A DNA stretch of 64,000 bases. It comes from Candidatus Hadersleviella danica. Its GTDB lineage: Bacteria; Chloroflexota; Anaerolineae; Promineifilales; Promineifilaceae. A program made the translations under genes and the position numbers. Location of the stretch: positions 1 through 64,000 of the forward strand of contig JADJSZ010000032.1 of the NCBI GenBank assembly GCA_016711405.1, written 5' to 3'. Shown here piece after piece: positions 43,259 through 52,012 of this stretch (positions within the stretch are counted from its first letter, which is position 1; each line of letters opens with the position of its first letter). Under the pieces are notes generated by a model. That model was not told where the DNA came from. It did no database searches and saw nothing but the letters and a program-made list of their open reading frames with translations.

Positions 43259-44099
43259 CATCTGGATAAAACAGGGGTTGGCCAAACGCTTCTACGCCGA
43301 ATTGGGCGATGGCGGCTTGCGTTTCGGGGCTGGTCAGCCATGCGGCAAACTCGGCCGCCAATTCGTCGTTGATGTTGCCTTTGTCGGGGTTCACGATGAT
43401 GACCCCATACGGATTGAGCAGTTTACTATCCCCATTTTCGGCAATGCTCTCGCCGCCGACGACGATGACCAAGTTGGGCAAGTTGTCGCGCATGGACAAA
43501 TAGGTGGCGCGGTCGGTCAGGGTGTAGGCGGCCGTTTCATTGGCAAAGGTCAGCGTGTCGCCCATCCCCTGCCCAATCGCCTGATACCAACTCATGCTGG
43601 CTGGGTCGGGGGTCAGATTGGCGGCCGTCCACAAACTCAACTCCTTGGTGTGTGTACCACTGTCGTCGCCCCGCGAGACAAAAGGAGCCTCGGCCGTGGC
43701 GATGGCCGTCAGGGCCTCGGCGGCCGTGCCCATGCCCACCGCGCCAGCGGGGTCGGCCGTTGGCCCCACCAAGATAAAGTCGTTGTACATGACATCGTAG
43801 CGGGCTATCCCATGCCCCGCTTCCATAAAGGCATCTTCCCGCGCTCGCGCATGGACGAGCAACACATCCGCATCGCCCGCTTCCCCAATGGTAATCGCTT
43901 GCCCTGTGCCCACCGCCACCACGTCCACGCGGGCGTTGGCTTCTTCCTCAAAAGCGGGCAAGATGGCCTCCAGCAAGCCCGAATCGGCCGTGCTGGTTGT
44001 CGTCGCCAAGCGCAAAACGGCTGGCTCGGCCGTGCCACAACTGGCCATCGCCAGCACAAACAGGAACATCAAGGTCATTGACCACAAATTGCGTTTCAT
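43248..44099 (-). CDS. tupA: Tungstate-binding lipoprotein
   Basis: 283 residues. Signal peptide with lipobox LAMASC (Cys near residue 21). The mature start VLRLATTTSTADSGLLEAILPAFEEEANARVDVVAVGTGQAI is the TupA signature: the TTTS loop binds the oxyanion, and PFVSRGDDSGTHTKELSLW supplies further ligands. Captures tungstate (possibly molybdate) outside the membrane and passes it to TupB. First gene of tupABC; the ModE-like gene and its operator lie directly upstream, so repression by metal-loaded regulator is expected. No molybdopterin enzymes are in the window. Confidence 0.92.
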   Translation of the reverse strand: MKRNLWSMTLMFLFVLAMASCGTAEPAVLRLATTTSTADSGLLEAILPAFEEEANARVDVVAVGTGQAITIGEAGDADVLLVHARAREDAFMEAGHGIARYDVMYNDFILVGPTADPAGAVGMGTAAEALTAIATAEAPFVSRGDDSGTHTKELSLWTAANLTPDPASMSWYQAIGQGMGDTLTFANETAAYTLTDRATYLSMRDNLPNLVIVVGGESIAENGDSKLLNPYGVIIVNPDKGNINDELAAEFAAWLTSPETQAAIAQFGVEAFGQPLFYPDASD

Positions 44100-44115
44100 T
44101 GTTATTCTCCAAAGT

Positions 44116-44138
44116 CGTTATGATGAAAATTCATAACG
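44116..44138 (-). promoter_or_regulatory. ModE-type operator before tupA
   Basis: Inverted repeat CGTTATGA (44116-44123) / TCATAACG (44131-44138) with a 7-bp spacer. Matches the general form of ModE boxes (CGTTAT-N-ATAACG). It lies between the ModE-like gene and tupA, about 17 bases from the tupA start, where binding would block expression. Confidence 0.7.
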
Positions 44139-44145
44139 CTGGAGT

Positions 44146-44508
44146 TTACTCAGTTGGCAAACCAGTGTCAATGTCGCCAAAGAGGGCACTGTAGCGGGTT
44201 TGGAGGAGGTCGTCTAGCTCTTGGCTGAGTTGGTTGAAACGGCCGATAACCCCCTCGGCCAGCGGCGTGAGCGAGGCCCCACCCCCCGCACGGCCGCCCG
44301 TGCGCGTCTGCACCAGTTGGCGGCCGAGGCGGGTTTCCATCTCGTGGATTTTTTGCCACGCAATGCGGTAAGGCACATCCATCTCGGCCGCGCCCGCGCT
44401 AATGGAGCCTGTGCGGCCGATGGCTTCCAGCAAGCGAATGCGCCACAACGAGAGAGCCACCTCCCCCTCCCTTTCGAGCCAAAAATTGAATTGGGGCAGA
44501 AGTTCCAT
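44146..44508 (-). CDS. ModE-like winged-helix regulator
   Basis: 120 residues, equal to the DNA-binding domain of ModE (LysR-type winged helix) without the molbindin C-terminus. SLWRIRLLEAIGRTGSISAGAAEMDVPYRIAWQKIHEMETRLGRQLVQTRTGGRAGGGASLTPLAEGVI carries the recognition helix and the wing GRAGGGASLT. Homologues such as TunR act in tungstate/molybdate control. How it senses the metal without a molbindin domain is unclear; it may cooperate with another factor. First gene of the minus-strand tup operon. Confidence 0.85.
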   Translation of the reverse strand: MELLPQFNFWLEREGEVALSLWRIRLLEAIGRTGSISAGAAEMDVPYRIAWQKIHEMETRLGRQLVQTRTGGRAGGGASLTPLAEGVIGRFNQLSQELDDLLQTRYSALFGDIDTGLPTE

Positions 44509-44574
44509 AAGAAAGGATGAAGAGCGAAAGACAAAGGAGGATAAGGAAGGCTTGATTTTACCCCGTTCGCTGGG

Positions 44575-44668
44575 CTATGGCATTGGTCACTGGTCACTGG
44601 TCATTGGCCATTGGCTCACATTCACCAACACCCCTTTTGTTCATTGCTCCTTGTTCATTGCTCATTGC
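44575..44668. repeat. Intergenic repeats, GGTCACTGGTCATTGG and TTCATTGCTC words
   Basis: ATTGGTCACTGGTCACTGG / TCATTGGCCATTGG units then TTGTTCATTGCTCCTTG / TTCATTGCTCATTGC units. The same two word types in the same order occur at 62464-62540. Confidence 0.7.
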
Positions 44669-44669
44669 T

Positions 44670-46001
44670 ATGCGCCACCTTCTTTTCTCCCTCTTGCTCC
44701 TTTTGCCCTTGGTTAGTGCGGCGTGCAATACGGCCGCCCCCGCCACTTCGGAAGCCATCACCTACCGCTACGACAATTTGCCCGACGAAGCAGACACGAG
44801 CGCGGCCGTGGCCGAATTTCGCGCCATCTCCAAATGGCACAAATACGACCTGACCTACAGCTTTATCAACAGCACCAACAAGCTCGCGGGCGAGAGTGAG
44901 CGGGAGCTGGTGCGCGAGGCGTTTGCCATTTGGGCGGCCGCCACCCCGCTCACCTTTACCGAGGTGGGGTCAGGGCAAGCGGCCGACATTGAAATTGGGT
45001 GGTATGAAGGGGATTATGGCTTTATCGAGCCATTTGATGGCCCCGGCAACGTGTTGGCCCACGCCACCTTCCCCAACCCGTTCGCCCCGCAACAGGTTTA
45101 TCTCCATTTTGACAACACCGAACGGTGGGTGAATAGCCTGAACGAGAATGTGGATTTGCTCAGTGTGGCTATCCACGAAATAGGGCATGTACTGGGCTTG
45201 GGGCACAGCCGCGACCCTCGCGCCATCATGTATGCCAGCTATTCTGGCCCCAACCGCACCCTCAGTGCGGATGATATTGCGGGTGTCACAGAATTGTATG
45301 GGGTGAATAGCACGGCCGAGGCCCCCACCACCCCTCCTGCGGGCGCAGAAGTTCCCCCCAGCACCAATGTGGATAGCGATAGCGACGGCCTGAGCGATGC
45401 CGAAGAGGTCTACATCACGGGCACAGGCCCCCAAAACCGCGACACCGATGGGGATGGCGTTCCCGATGGCCTCGAGGTGCTTTACCGCATGAACCCGCTC
45501 GACCCCGACATGGACAAGGATGGCGTGAACGACGGGGATGAGATTCGGGCGAGCACAAACCCCTTCTTCCCCGACCAACAAGCGGCCGTTTCGGCCGAAT
45601 TAGTCCAGCAAGTCAGCCAGTACCTAAGCGAGGCGATTCGCTTGGAGATTCGCGCCCTGCGGACAGGGGATGCGGCCGTGGCCGCCCCCGTGCTCTCGGC
45701 CGATGTTCTGGCACTTCTCGAACAGCAAATCACCCTGCTCAACCAGCAGGGGCAGGTGCAACTCTCCACCTTTGATTATTACAATAGCTATCTGGCCGAT
45801 GTGCGCCTCATCAGCAACCGCCAAATTGAGGTGGATAGTTGTGAGCGTTGGTCTACGGCGGTGTTTGACAAGGCTACGGGCGCGGCCGTGCGAAGCACAG
45901 GCACGCAACTCATTCCCCAAACCATTACCTTGCGCCAACTAGACATTGGCTGGCGCATTACGGCCGTCGAATTTCGAGAAGCCCCCGCCTTTTGCCGCTA
46001 A
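44670..46001 (+). CDS. Matrixin-like metalloprotease lipoprotein
   Basis: 443 residues. Signal peptide with lipobox LVSAAC (Cys near residue 18), then an M10-type catalytic domain: LTYSFINSTNKL (start of domain), AFAIWAAATPLTFTEVGSGQADIEI-type segment, and the zinc motif HEIGHVLGLGHSRDPRAIMYASY with the Met-turn. After it come three calcium-binding thrombospondin type 3 repeats (DSDSDGLSDAEEVY, DTDGDGVPDGLEVL, DMDKDGVNDGDEI) and a C-terminal domain of about 150 residues with FEREAPAFCR-like end. Probably a surface or secreted endopeptidase. Start at 44670, where the signal peptide begins; upstream in-frame codons are repeat sequence. Confidence 0.88.
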   Translation: MRHLLFSLLLLLPLVSAACNTAAPATSEAITYRYDNLPDEADTSAAVAEFRAISKWHKYDLTYSFINSTNKLAGESERELVREAFAIWAAATPLTFTEVGSGQAADIEIGWYEGDYGFIEPFDGPGNVLAHATFPNPFAPQQVYLHFDNTERWVNSLNENVDLLSVAIHEIGHVLGLGHSRDPRAIMYASYSGPNRTLSADDIAGVTELYGVNSTAEAPTTPPAGAEVPPSTNVDSDSDGLSDAEEVYITGTGPQNRDTDGDGVPDGLEVLYRMNPLDPDMDKDGVNDGDEIRASTNPFFPDQQAAVSAELVQQVSQYLSEAIRLEIRALRTGDAAVAAPVLSADVLALLEQQITLLNQQGQVQLSTFDYYNSYLADVRLISNRQIEVDSCERWSTAVFDKATGAAVRSTGTQLIPQTITLRQLDIGWRITAVEFREAPAFCR

Positions 46002-46002
46002 T

Positions 46003-46070
46003 TTTGTGACAAGTTACAGGTTACAAGTGGCAAGCGACTTGTAACCTGTAACTTGTAACTCGCAACCCAT
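46003..46070. repeat. Intergenic inverted repeat, ACAAGTTACAGGTTACAAG words
   Basis: GACAAGTTACAGGTTACAAG pairs with CTTGTAACCTGTAACTTGTA; a single arm of the same words lies near 49691-49712. Confidence 0.8.
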
Positions 46071-46098
46071 CCCAACCCTTTTCACAGCCCCAGACCAC

Positions 46099-46755
46099 AT
46101 GAAAACCACCCCACGCCCGCCTCTTGTTTTGGCCGCCACGGCCGTCCTCCTGCTCCTCACCACCCTTTTCACCCCTTCCTTGCAGGCAGGGGGTGGCCTT
46201 ATTTATGTCAACCATGCCGCCACAGGAAGCAACAATGGCACAGATTGGGACAACGCTTATACCGACTTGCAAGACGCGCTGGCTGGGGCCATAGATGGAA
46301 GCGAAATTTGGGTGGCGCAAGGCGTGTACACACCCGGCAACACGGCCGATGACAGCTTCCACCTCCTCAGCGATGTCGCCCTCTACGGGGGTTTTGCCGC
46401 CACCGAAACCCTCCGCACCCAGCGCGATTGGGTGGCCAATGTCACCGTCTTGAGCGGCGACATAGGTGGCGATGATATAGCAGATAGTCATGGGGTGGTC
46501 ACTACCACCGCCCACCTGACAGGAACCAACAGCGCCCATGTGGTCACGGCCGAGTTCATCAACAATGCCACCCTCGATGGCTTTACCATTACCGCAGGCA
46601 ATGCCAGCACAGGCAACCCTGTGTGCCCCAGTGCCTGCGGCGGCGGCTTGCGCCTCGACGATGCGAAACCCACACTGGCCAATTTGGCCATCAGCGGCAA
46701 TGCCGCTCATTATGGTGGCGGCTTACACATCTCCTCAAATAGCAGTCCCATGTTT
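46099..46755 (+). CDS. Beta-helix surface protein, N-terminal part (frameshifted)
   Basis: Signal peptide (MKTTPRPPLVLAATAVLLLLTTLFTPSLQA cut into shorter pieces here: PPLVLAATAVLLLLTTLFTP), then IYVNHAATGSNNGTDWDNAYTDLQDAL, the usual start of DUF1565/choice-of-anchor beta-helix proteins, and parallel-helix text (NNATLDGFTITAGNAS, LANLAISGNAAHYGGG). At about 46750-46760 the frame must shift to reach the second part (the current frame runs on as nonsense to 46986). ATG at 46099; no strong Shine-Dalgarno. Together about 596 residues. Secreted or surface protein, possibly carbohydrate-binding. Confidence 0.75.
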
Positions 46756-47890
46756 GCAAAACATCATCATTCAGGGCAATTCAGCCCTCCTGAATGGGGG
46801 CGGCTTGCTGAGTGGCACAGAAAGTGCCCCCACCTTGTACAACGCCTTAATCACAGGCAACACGGCGGGCGCAAGCGGGGGCGGAATCTTCAACGCAGGC
46901 GGCAATGCAGAGCTGGTGAATATCACCCTGAGTGGCAATTGGGCGGGTGTGCGTGGGGGCGGGATGGCCAACCGGCAAGGGAGTGAGCCAAACCTCATCA
47001 ACAGCATTGCGTGGCACAACGAAGATGCGAGTGGGCTGGGAACGCTAACGGCCAATTTAGACAACAGTGCCGACAGCTTGCCCTTTGTGCGCTTCAGCCT
47101 TGTACAAGGGAGCGGCGGCAGTGGCCTTGGCTGGGCGAGCAATGCGGGGGTGGATTACGGCCAGAATATCGCCAGCAACCCCTTGTTTGAGGAGCCGATT
47201 GACCCTGCTGAAGTGCCGACCACGGCCGGTGATTTTCAACTCCAGCTCATCTCCCCTGCGGTAGATAAGGGCCTCCAAATACTCAATCCCTTGCCGTTCG
47301 ATGTGGCGGGCAATGTGCGTATCCAAAATGGGGCCATTGACATGGGGGCGTATGAGTCGCCCCCCGCTTCGGTGGCGACGGCCGTCTTTGCCGGCACAGG
47401 CCACGGCCGCATCACCAGCTCCCCCGCTGGGGTGGATTGCACCACCACCTGTGCCACCCCTTTTAATGTGGGGCAGATAGTGACCTTGACGGCCGAGACA
47501 ACCACGGCCGAATCCAATTTTGTGGGGTGGAGCGGGGTGTGTAGCGGCACAGGCACTTGCTTCCTCGAACTCAACACCAGCCAAACGGTGACGGCCACTT
47601 TTACGCTGAACCAATACGAGTTGGCCATCACCAAAACAGGGGTGGGCAGTGGCCTTGTCACCAGCACCCCTGCGGGGCTGAATTGCGGGGCGACTTGCAC
47701 GGCCGATTTTGATTTTGGCACGGAAGTGACTCTAACGGCCACGGCCGATACGGGGTTTGCTTTTCGCGGCTGGAGCGGGGCGTGTAGTGGGGTGGCTCCC
47801 GTTTGTATTGTTACGGTTGAGGAGGCGCAGACGGTAACGGCCAACTTTGGGCTGAAAGCAGTCTTTTTGCCGCTAATCAGCACACCGTAG
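46756..47890 (+). CDS. Beta-helix surface protein, C-terminal part
   Basis: Continues IIIQGNSALLNGGGLLSGTE, NAGGNAELVNITLSGNWAGVRGGGMA and GDFQLQLISPAVDKG, the closing turns of a right-handed beta-helix, ending GNVRIQNGAIDMGAYE. Two bacterial (InlB B-type) repeats follow, each with GxxITSSPAGVDCTTTCATPFNVGQIVTL-like text, paired cysteines and FVGWSGVCSG / FRGWSGACSG. The tail is a short hydrophobic FLPLISTP, a common end of Chloroflexota surface proteins, here without a membrane anchor. Composition matches neighbours, so the frame break near 46755 is likely a consensus error. Confidence 0.75.
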
Positions 47891-47900
47891 GAGGGAGAGC

Positions 47901-47938
47901 AAGAGAGGAAGAGAGCCTTAGCACTCTCTTCCTCTCTT
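47901..47938. terminator. Hairpin between convergent genes
   Basis: 15-bp stem AAGAGAGGAAGAGAG / CTCTCTTCCTCTCTT with loop CCTTAGCA. No T-run, so whether it terminates transcription is uncertain; it is built of simple words like the other intergenic hairpins. Confidence 0.55.
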
Positions 47939-47953
47939 CCTCCCCCTCTCCAA

Positions 47954-49483
47954 TTAGTTGCGCAGATAGGCGATGAGCAGGCGCACGCCAAAACCCGTCG
48001 CGCCCTTGGCTCCGCCGAGTTGGGCTTGAGAGCTGTAAGCCATCCCCGCAATGTCGAGATGGGCCCACGGGTAGGCGGTGAATTCGCGCAAAAAGACGGC
48101 CGAGGTTCCCACGCCCCCATAACGGCCGCCGCTGTTCTTCATGTCGGCCACATCCGTCTTGATTTTCTCGCGGTAATCATCCCACAGGGGCATAGGCCAC
48201 AACCGCTCGAAAGTGGCTTGGCCAGCGGCCGTCAGCCGCCCCTGCAACCCCTCATCGTTGCAGAAAATCCCCGCCGCCACATCCTCTCCCAACGCAATGA
48301 CACACGCCCCCGTCAGGGTGGCCAAATCTATCACGGCCGCTGGGGTGTAGCGCTGGGCAAAGACCAACGCATCGGCCAAAATCATGCGCCCTTCGGCATC
48401 GGTGCTGATAATTTCGATGGTTTTGCCGTTGCTGGCCGTAATCACATCGGCCGGGCGATAGGCGGCCGAATCGGGTTTGTTGTCGGTGCAGGGAGCCAGC
48501 CCCACCACATGCCGCGCCAGCTTGAGCGCCCCGACGGTGTGCATGGTTCCCAACACGGCCGCCGCACCAGCCATGTCGCTCTTCATCTGCCACATGCTGT
48601 CGCTGGGCTTAATGGAGATGCCGCCTGTGTCAAATGTCACCCCTTTGCCGACCAGCACCACGGCCGCTTCTTCCGCGCCGTCGTGTTCGAGGGCAATAAA
48701 ATAGGGTTCATCGGCCGAGCCTTGGGCGACGGCCAAAAACGCGCCCATCTTGTGCTCGGCCGCCCACGCCCTATCGCCAATGGTGGCGCGGAAGCCGTGG
48801 CGTTCGGCCAAATAGCGGGCCACCTCGGCCAGTGCGGCGGGGGTGGCGATGTTGGGCGGCAAGTTGACCAAATCGCGGGCCAGCCCTGCCCCTTGGGCAA
48901 CGGCCGTGCCGACGCGCAAGCCAGCTTCCACGGCCGCCAATTTTTCGGCCGCCACCTCGACTACGCTCAACATCAATTCGCCTTCGGCGGGGGTGTGTTC
49001 GTGCGCCCATGCGCCGTGTGTGGCCAGCCGTGCCCCGAGGTCATCGAGGGCGGTGGCGCGGTATTGGTAGAGGACGGCCGCCGCCCCTTCGAGGGTGGCT
49101 TGGGCGGCCGTGGCCACATCCAGCCCCGCCACGCCTGCGCCGTGGACAATGGTGGCGACTTGCCGGCCGCCTAAATCGGCGGCGCGTTTCACCCCTGCGG
49201 CCGAGGCGCGGCGCACCTGCTCCACATCGAACTTGGCGCGGGGGCCTAGCCCGACGACGAGGACGCGCTGGGCGGGGATGGCGCCGCGTGGGTAAAGCAC
49301 GCCGACTTCGCCCGCTTTGCCTTTCAGGTCGCCGCTGGCAATCAGTTCGCTGATGGCTCCGCCGAGGGCGGCATCTACCGCGCCTGTGGCGCCGCTGGGG
49401 GTGGTGACATCGTCGAAGAGGTTGATGATGAGGGTGTCGGCCGTGGTTTGCTCAATGGCCTCGTGCAGGAGTTGAAGTTTCAT
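47954..49483 (-). CDS. pepA: Leucyl aminopeptidase (M17)
   Basis: 509 residues. Cytosolic two-metal aminopeptidase releasing N-terminal residues. The N-terminal macro-like domain (to about 170) is followed by the catalytic domain: VLVGKGVTFDTGGISIKPSDSMWQMKSDMAGAAAVLG (metal-binding Lys and Asp), IEIISTDAEGRMILADAL (Asp and Glu of the NTDAEGRL signature, with Ser for Asn), and SGGRYGGVGTSAVFLREF. Length is typical. Start at 49483; AGAAAATCC lies upstream on that strand. Monocistronic, convergent with the beta-helix gene. Confidence 0.93.
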   Translation of the reverse strand: MKLQLLHEAIEQTTADTLIINLFDDVTTPSGATGAVDAALGGAISELIASGDLKGKAGEVGVLYPRGAIPAQRVLVVGLGPRAKFDVEQVRRASAAGVKRAADLGGRQVATIVHGAGVAGLDVATAAQATLEGAAAVLYQYRATALDDLGARLATHGAWAHEHTPAEGELMLSVVEVAAEKLAAVEAGLRVGTAVAQGAGLARDLVNLPPNIATPAALAEVARYLAERHGFRATIGDRAWAAEHKMGAFLAVAQGSADEPYFIALEHDGAEEAAVVLVGKGVTFDTGGISIKPSDSMWQMKSDMAGAAAVLGTMHTVGALKLARHVVGLAPCTDNKPDSAAYRPADVITASNGKTIEIISTDAEGRMILADALVFAQRYTPAAVIDLATLTGACVIALGEDVAAGIFCNDEGLQGRLTAAGQATFERLWPMPLWDDYREKIKTDVADMKNSGGRYGGVGTSAVFLREFTAYPWAHLDIAGMAYSSQAQLGGAKGATGFGVRLLIAYLRN

Positions 49484-50002
49484 GGATTTTCTCTGGGGTA
49501 GTGGTAAAAAATGTCAGGCTTATAGTCATCAATAAGTTGTGGATTGGTGGCATTGACCCAATCAAGCGGTTAAAGCCGTTGCCACGTACCACCAGAATCG
49601 TTGGCTCTTTTTTAACATGGTTCCAGCCATCCGTGCAATTTGGAACAGCAAATTGGTTAGTGTCATGGGTTTTTCGCCATAAACTGGGTTGCAGGTTACA
49701 AGTTACAAGTCGTTTAGGATCGCGAAGTTTTTAACTTGAACAAATGGCGTTATTGCGTTTTTTTTAACGCAAAGTCGCCAAGACGCAAAGAGCGCAAAGG
49801 GTCTCGAGAAAAATCGGTGCTCTATGGTTAAAAAAAGGGCTAACGTCGCCACTACAAGTTAAATCTGAATGTAACTGTTCAGGTGTGTAGGAACGACTTT
49901 AGTCGTAGGCTTGTAATAACGGTTTTAGCCGTTCGGTTGAACAAAACAAACCATCTGGGAGACGCTTACCCTCCTCCAAAATGATGTCTGTCAAATCCAT
50001 CA
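49484..50002. repeat. Gene-free stretch with small palindromes and AACGCAAAG repeat
   Basis: No credible gene in about 520 bases. It contains GCGGTTAAAGCCGTTG (49567-49582), ACGACTTTAGTCGT (49890-49903) and AACGGTTTTAGCCGTT (49918-49933), small palindromes with TTTA/TAAA loops like those ending the IS200 copy at 2240 and 2776. A further tract iterates AACGCAAAGTCGCCAAGACG / CAAAGAGCGCAAAG (49769-49800), and a lone GGTTACAAGTTACAAGTC arm is at 49691. Confidence 0.6.
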
Positions 50003-50082
50003 GTTACCAATTGACGATTAGGAATCGGGTCTGTAAACTAAGCGGCAATTCTACCCAATCCCCAGTTTTCAAGGAGATTAAC

Positions 50083-50610
50083 ATGTCGGAACCGTTTATT
50101 GGTCAGATTATTATGTTTGGCGGTAATTTCGCCATTCGGGGCTATGCGCAGTGTGATGGGCAACTGTTGCCAATTGCTCAAAACTCGGCGCTTTTTTCCA
50201 TTTTAGGCACCACCTATGGTGGCAATGGGCAAACGACGTTTGCCTTGCCCGATTTGCGCGGCCGTACAGCCATCCACATGGGCAGTGGCCCCGGTCTCTC
50301 CAGTTATGAATTGGGGGAAAGCAGTGGCAGTGAACGGGTGACCTTGACCGTGGCAGAAATGCCTAGCCATAACCACAAATTGGGTGTGCAATCGGGCACG
50401 GCCGACCAAGCCAGCCCACAAAACCATATCTTGGCCACCGAAGCAACTGGTTCGACCGCCATTTATAGCGCTGGACAGCCCGATGCTAGTGCCAACCCCG
50501 CCGCCATCAGCCCCATGGGCGGAAGCCAGCCCCATACCAACATGCAACCCTATCTGACGCTCAACTTCCAGATTGCGCTAGTCGGTATTTTCCCTTCCCG
50601 CAACGACTAA
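50083..50610 (+). CDS. Phage tail collar-type protein (MdpB-like), copy 1
   Basis: 175 residues. FIGQIIMFGGNFAIRGYAQCDGQLLPIAQNSALFSILGTTYGGNGQTTFALPDLRGR is the tail collar domain signature; the C-terminus HNHKLGVQSGTADQASPQNH and MQPYLTLNFQIALVGIFPSRN completes the family. Such proteins trimerise into fibres; stand-alone chromosomal sets with a GNAT and a DUF6916 gene are common in environmental bacteria, where their function is not settled. Start at 50083 follows AAGGAGATTAAC. First of two tandem copies. Confidence 0.9.
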   Translation: MSEPFIGQIIMFGGNFAIRGYAQCDGQLLPIAQNSALFSILGTTYGGNGQTTFALPDLRGRTAIHMGSGPGLSSYELGESSGSERVTLTVAEMPSHNHKLGVQSGTADQASPQNHILATEATGSTAIYSAGQPDASANPAAISPMGGSQPHTNMQPYLTLNFQIALVGIFPSRND

Positions 50611-50634
50611 TTAGCTCTCTGCCTGAACAACCCT

Positions 50635-50672
50635 AAAACCGTCAAGGTCTCAAAAACCTCGACGGTTTTTTG
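50635..50672 (+). terminator. Terminator after tail-collar copy 1
   Basis: AAAACCGTCAAGGT / ACCTCGACGGTTTT hairpin with loop CTCAAAA and a T6 run. Same hairpin as after copy 2. Confidence 0.8.
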
Positions 50673-50882
50673 CTTTTACCAACCTAACCAACTTCCCGCC
50701 ACAGACGAGCCATTTATAGAGGCCATCTACCAACTACGCCTGCTTTACAGCCACCCATTCCGCACACCAACGGCCGTGTATCGCGTCCAAAATAACCCAT
50801 CAATTACCAATTGACGATTAGGAATCGGGTCTGTAAACTAAGCGGCAATTCTACCCAATCCCCAGTTTTCAAGGAGATTAAC

Positions 50883-51406
50883 ATGTCGGAACCGTATATT
50901 GGTCAGATTATTATGTTTGGCGGTAATTTCGCCATTCGGGACTATGCGTTGTGTGATGGGCAAGTGTTGCCGATTGCTCAAAACCAAGCCCTGTTTTCTA
51001 TTTTGGGCACCACCTATGGTGGCAATGGATCCACAACGTTTGGCTTGCCCGATTTGCGCGGCCGTACAGCCATTCACATGGGCAGTGGCCCCGGTCTCAG
51101 CAACTACTCTTGGGGGAAAGCAGTGGCAGTGAAACGGTGACCTTGACCGTGGCAGAAATGCCTAGCCATAACCACAAATTGGGTGTGCAATCGGGCACGG
51201 CTGACCAAGCCAATCCCGAGAACCATATATTGGCCACCGAAGCAACTGGTTCGACGGCCGTTTATAGCGCTGGACAGCCCGATACCAGTGCCAACCCCGC
51301 CGCCATCAGCCTCATGGGCGGAAGCCAGCCCCATACCAACATGCAACCCTATCTGACGCTCAACTTCCAGATTGCGCTTGTCGGTATTTACCCTTCCCGC
51401 AACTAA
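50883..51406 (+). CDS. Phage tail collar-type protein, copy 2 (frameshifted)
   Basis: About 174 residues once one base is restored near 51110. The first frame reads EPYIGQIIMFGGNFAIRDYALCDGQVL to GPGLSNYSWGKAVAVKR and stop at 51140; the second continues GESSGSETVTLTVAEMPSHN to NFQIALVGIYPSRN. Copy 1 has ATTGGGGGAAAGC where copy 2 has CTTGGGGGAAAGC in a shifted frame, so a T was lost. Differences from copy 1 are conservative (F/Y, G/D, Q/L), as expected of two expressed paralogues. Whether the loss is real decay of a spare copy or an error is open. Confidence 0.8.
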
Positions 51407-51430
51407 CTGGCTCTCTGCTCGAACTACATT

Positions 51431-51467
51431 AAAACCGTCGAGGTCTCGAAAACCTCGACGGTTTTTT
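51431..51467 (+). terminator. Terminator after tail-collar copy 2
   Basis: AAAACCGTCGAGGTC / ACCTCGACGGTTTT hairpin with T6; near-perfect copy of the element at 50635. It lies 10 bases before the GNAT start, so the GNAT may depend on readthrough. Confidence 0.8.
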
Positions 51468-51476
51468 GTCATTATC

Positions 51477-51968
51477 ATGCCTAACCCCATCACCACCCGC
51501 CCTATAACCCCTGCCGATGACCCATTGGTGTTGGCTATCTACCACACCACCCGCGAGCCAGAACTGGCCCTGACAGATTGGTCGGCCGCGCAAAAAGCCG
51601 CTTTTGTGGCTATGCAGTTTCAGGCCCAGCGGCAGGATTACCAGCACCGCTTTCCGCAAGCAGATTATGACCTGATTATGGCGGGAGATGAGCCTGTGGG
51701 GTATGTCTATGTCATGCGTGGACAAGAGGAGATGCGTTTGTTGGATATTGCAATGGCTCCCGCATGGCGCAACCAAGGGGTGGGCACGGCCGTCTTGCGC
51801 GAACTCATGGCCGAAGCGGCCGCCAGCCAACGCCCCCTCAGCTACATGGTGCTACGCACCAATGAGGCCGCCTTGCGCCTCTACCAACGGCTCGGCTTCC
51901 AGCAAGCAGGGTTATATGGCCACCATTACTTGATGGTTCATCGGGCGGATAGAGTGAATAGTGAGTAG
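51477..51968 (+). CDS. GNAT-family acetyltransferase
   Basis: 163 residues. Acetyl-CoA-dependent N-acetyltransferase fold: ITTRPITPADDPLVLAIYHTTREPEL at the N-terminus, the core strand MRLLDIAMAPAWRNQGVGTAVLRELM with the Q/RxxGxG/A pyrophosphate loop (RNQGVGTA), and YMVLRTNEAALRLYQRLGFQQAGLYGHHYLM (motif B with NxxAxxLYxRxGF). This GNAT subfamily typically accompanies tail-collar proteins. ATG at 51477 is right after the terminator of copy 2, with no clear Shine-Dalgarno. Confidence 0.88.
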   Translation: MPNPITTRPITPADDPLVLAIYHTTREPELALTDWSAAQKAAFVAMQFQAQRQDYQHRFPQADYDLIMAGDEPVGYVYVMRGQEEMRLLDIAMAPAWRNQGVGTAVLRELMAEAAASQRPLSYMVLRTNEAALRLYQRLGFQQAGLYGHHYLMVHRADRVNSE

Positions 51969-52012
51969 TGAATAGTGAGGAACTACTTACTACTTACTTA
52001 CTAATTAAACAC
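51956..52012. repeat. Intergenic inverted repeat, GTGAATAGTGAG words
   Basis: GTGAATAGTGAGTAGTGAAT units overlap the end of the GNAT gene; a right side ACTACTTACTACTTACTTAC pairs imperfectly. Lies between convergent genes. Confidence 0.55.

Larger units (their letters stand above)
50003..51410. repeat. Tandem duplication, 800-bp period
   Basis: Sequence from about 50003 recurs from about 50803: leader (AATTGACGATTAGGAATCGG), ribosome binding site, start codon (50083 and 50883, exactly 800 apart), coding region and the downstream terminator. The leaders are almost identical, the coding regions differ at scattered positions. The inter-copy segment (about 50673-50800) is unique and contains AACGGCCGTGT. 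Confidence 0.85.

Noticed and set aside
48020..49174. A 384-codon open frame on the plus strand opposite pepA
   Set aside because: The minus strand encodes a complete M17 aminopeptidase with all motifs; the plus-strand frame is its GC-rich shadow, without a ribosome binding site or recognisable domain.
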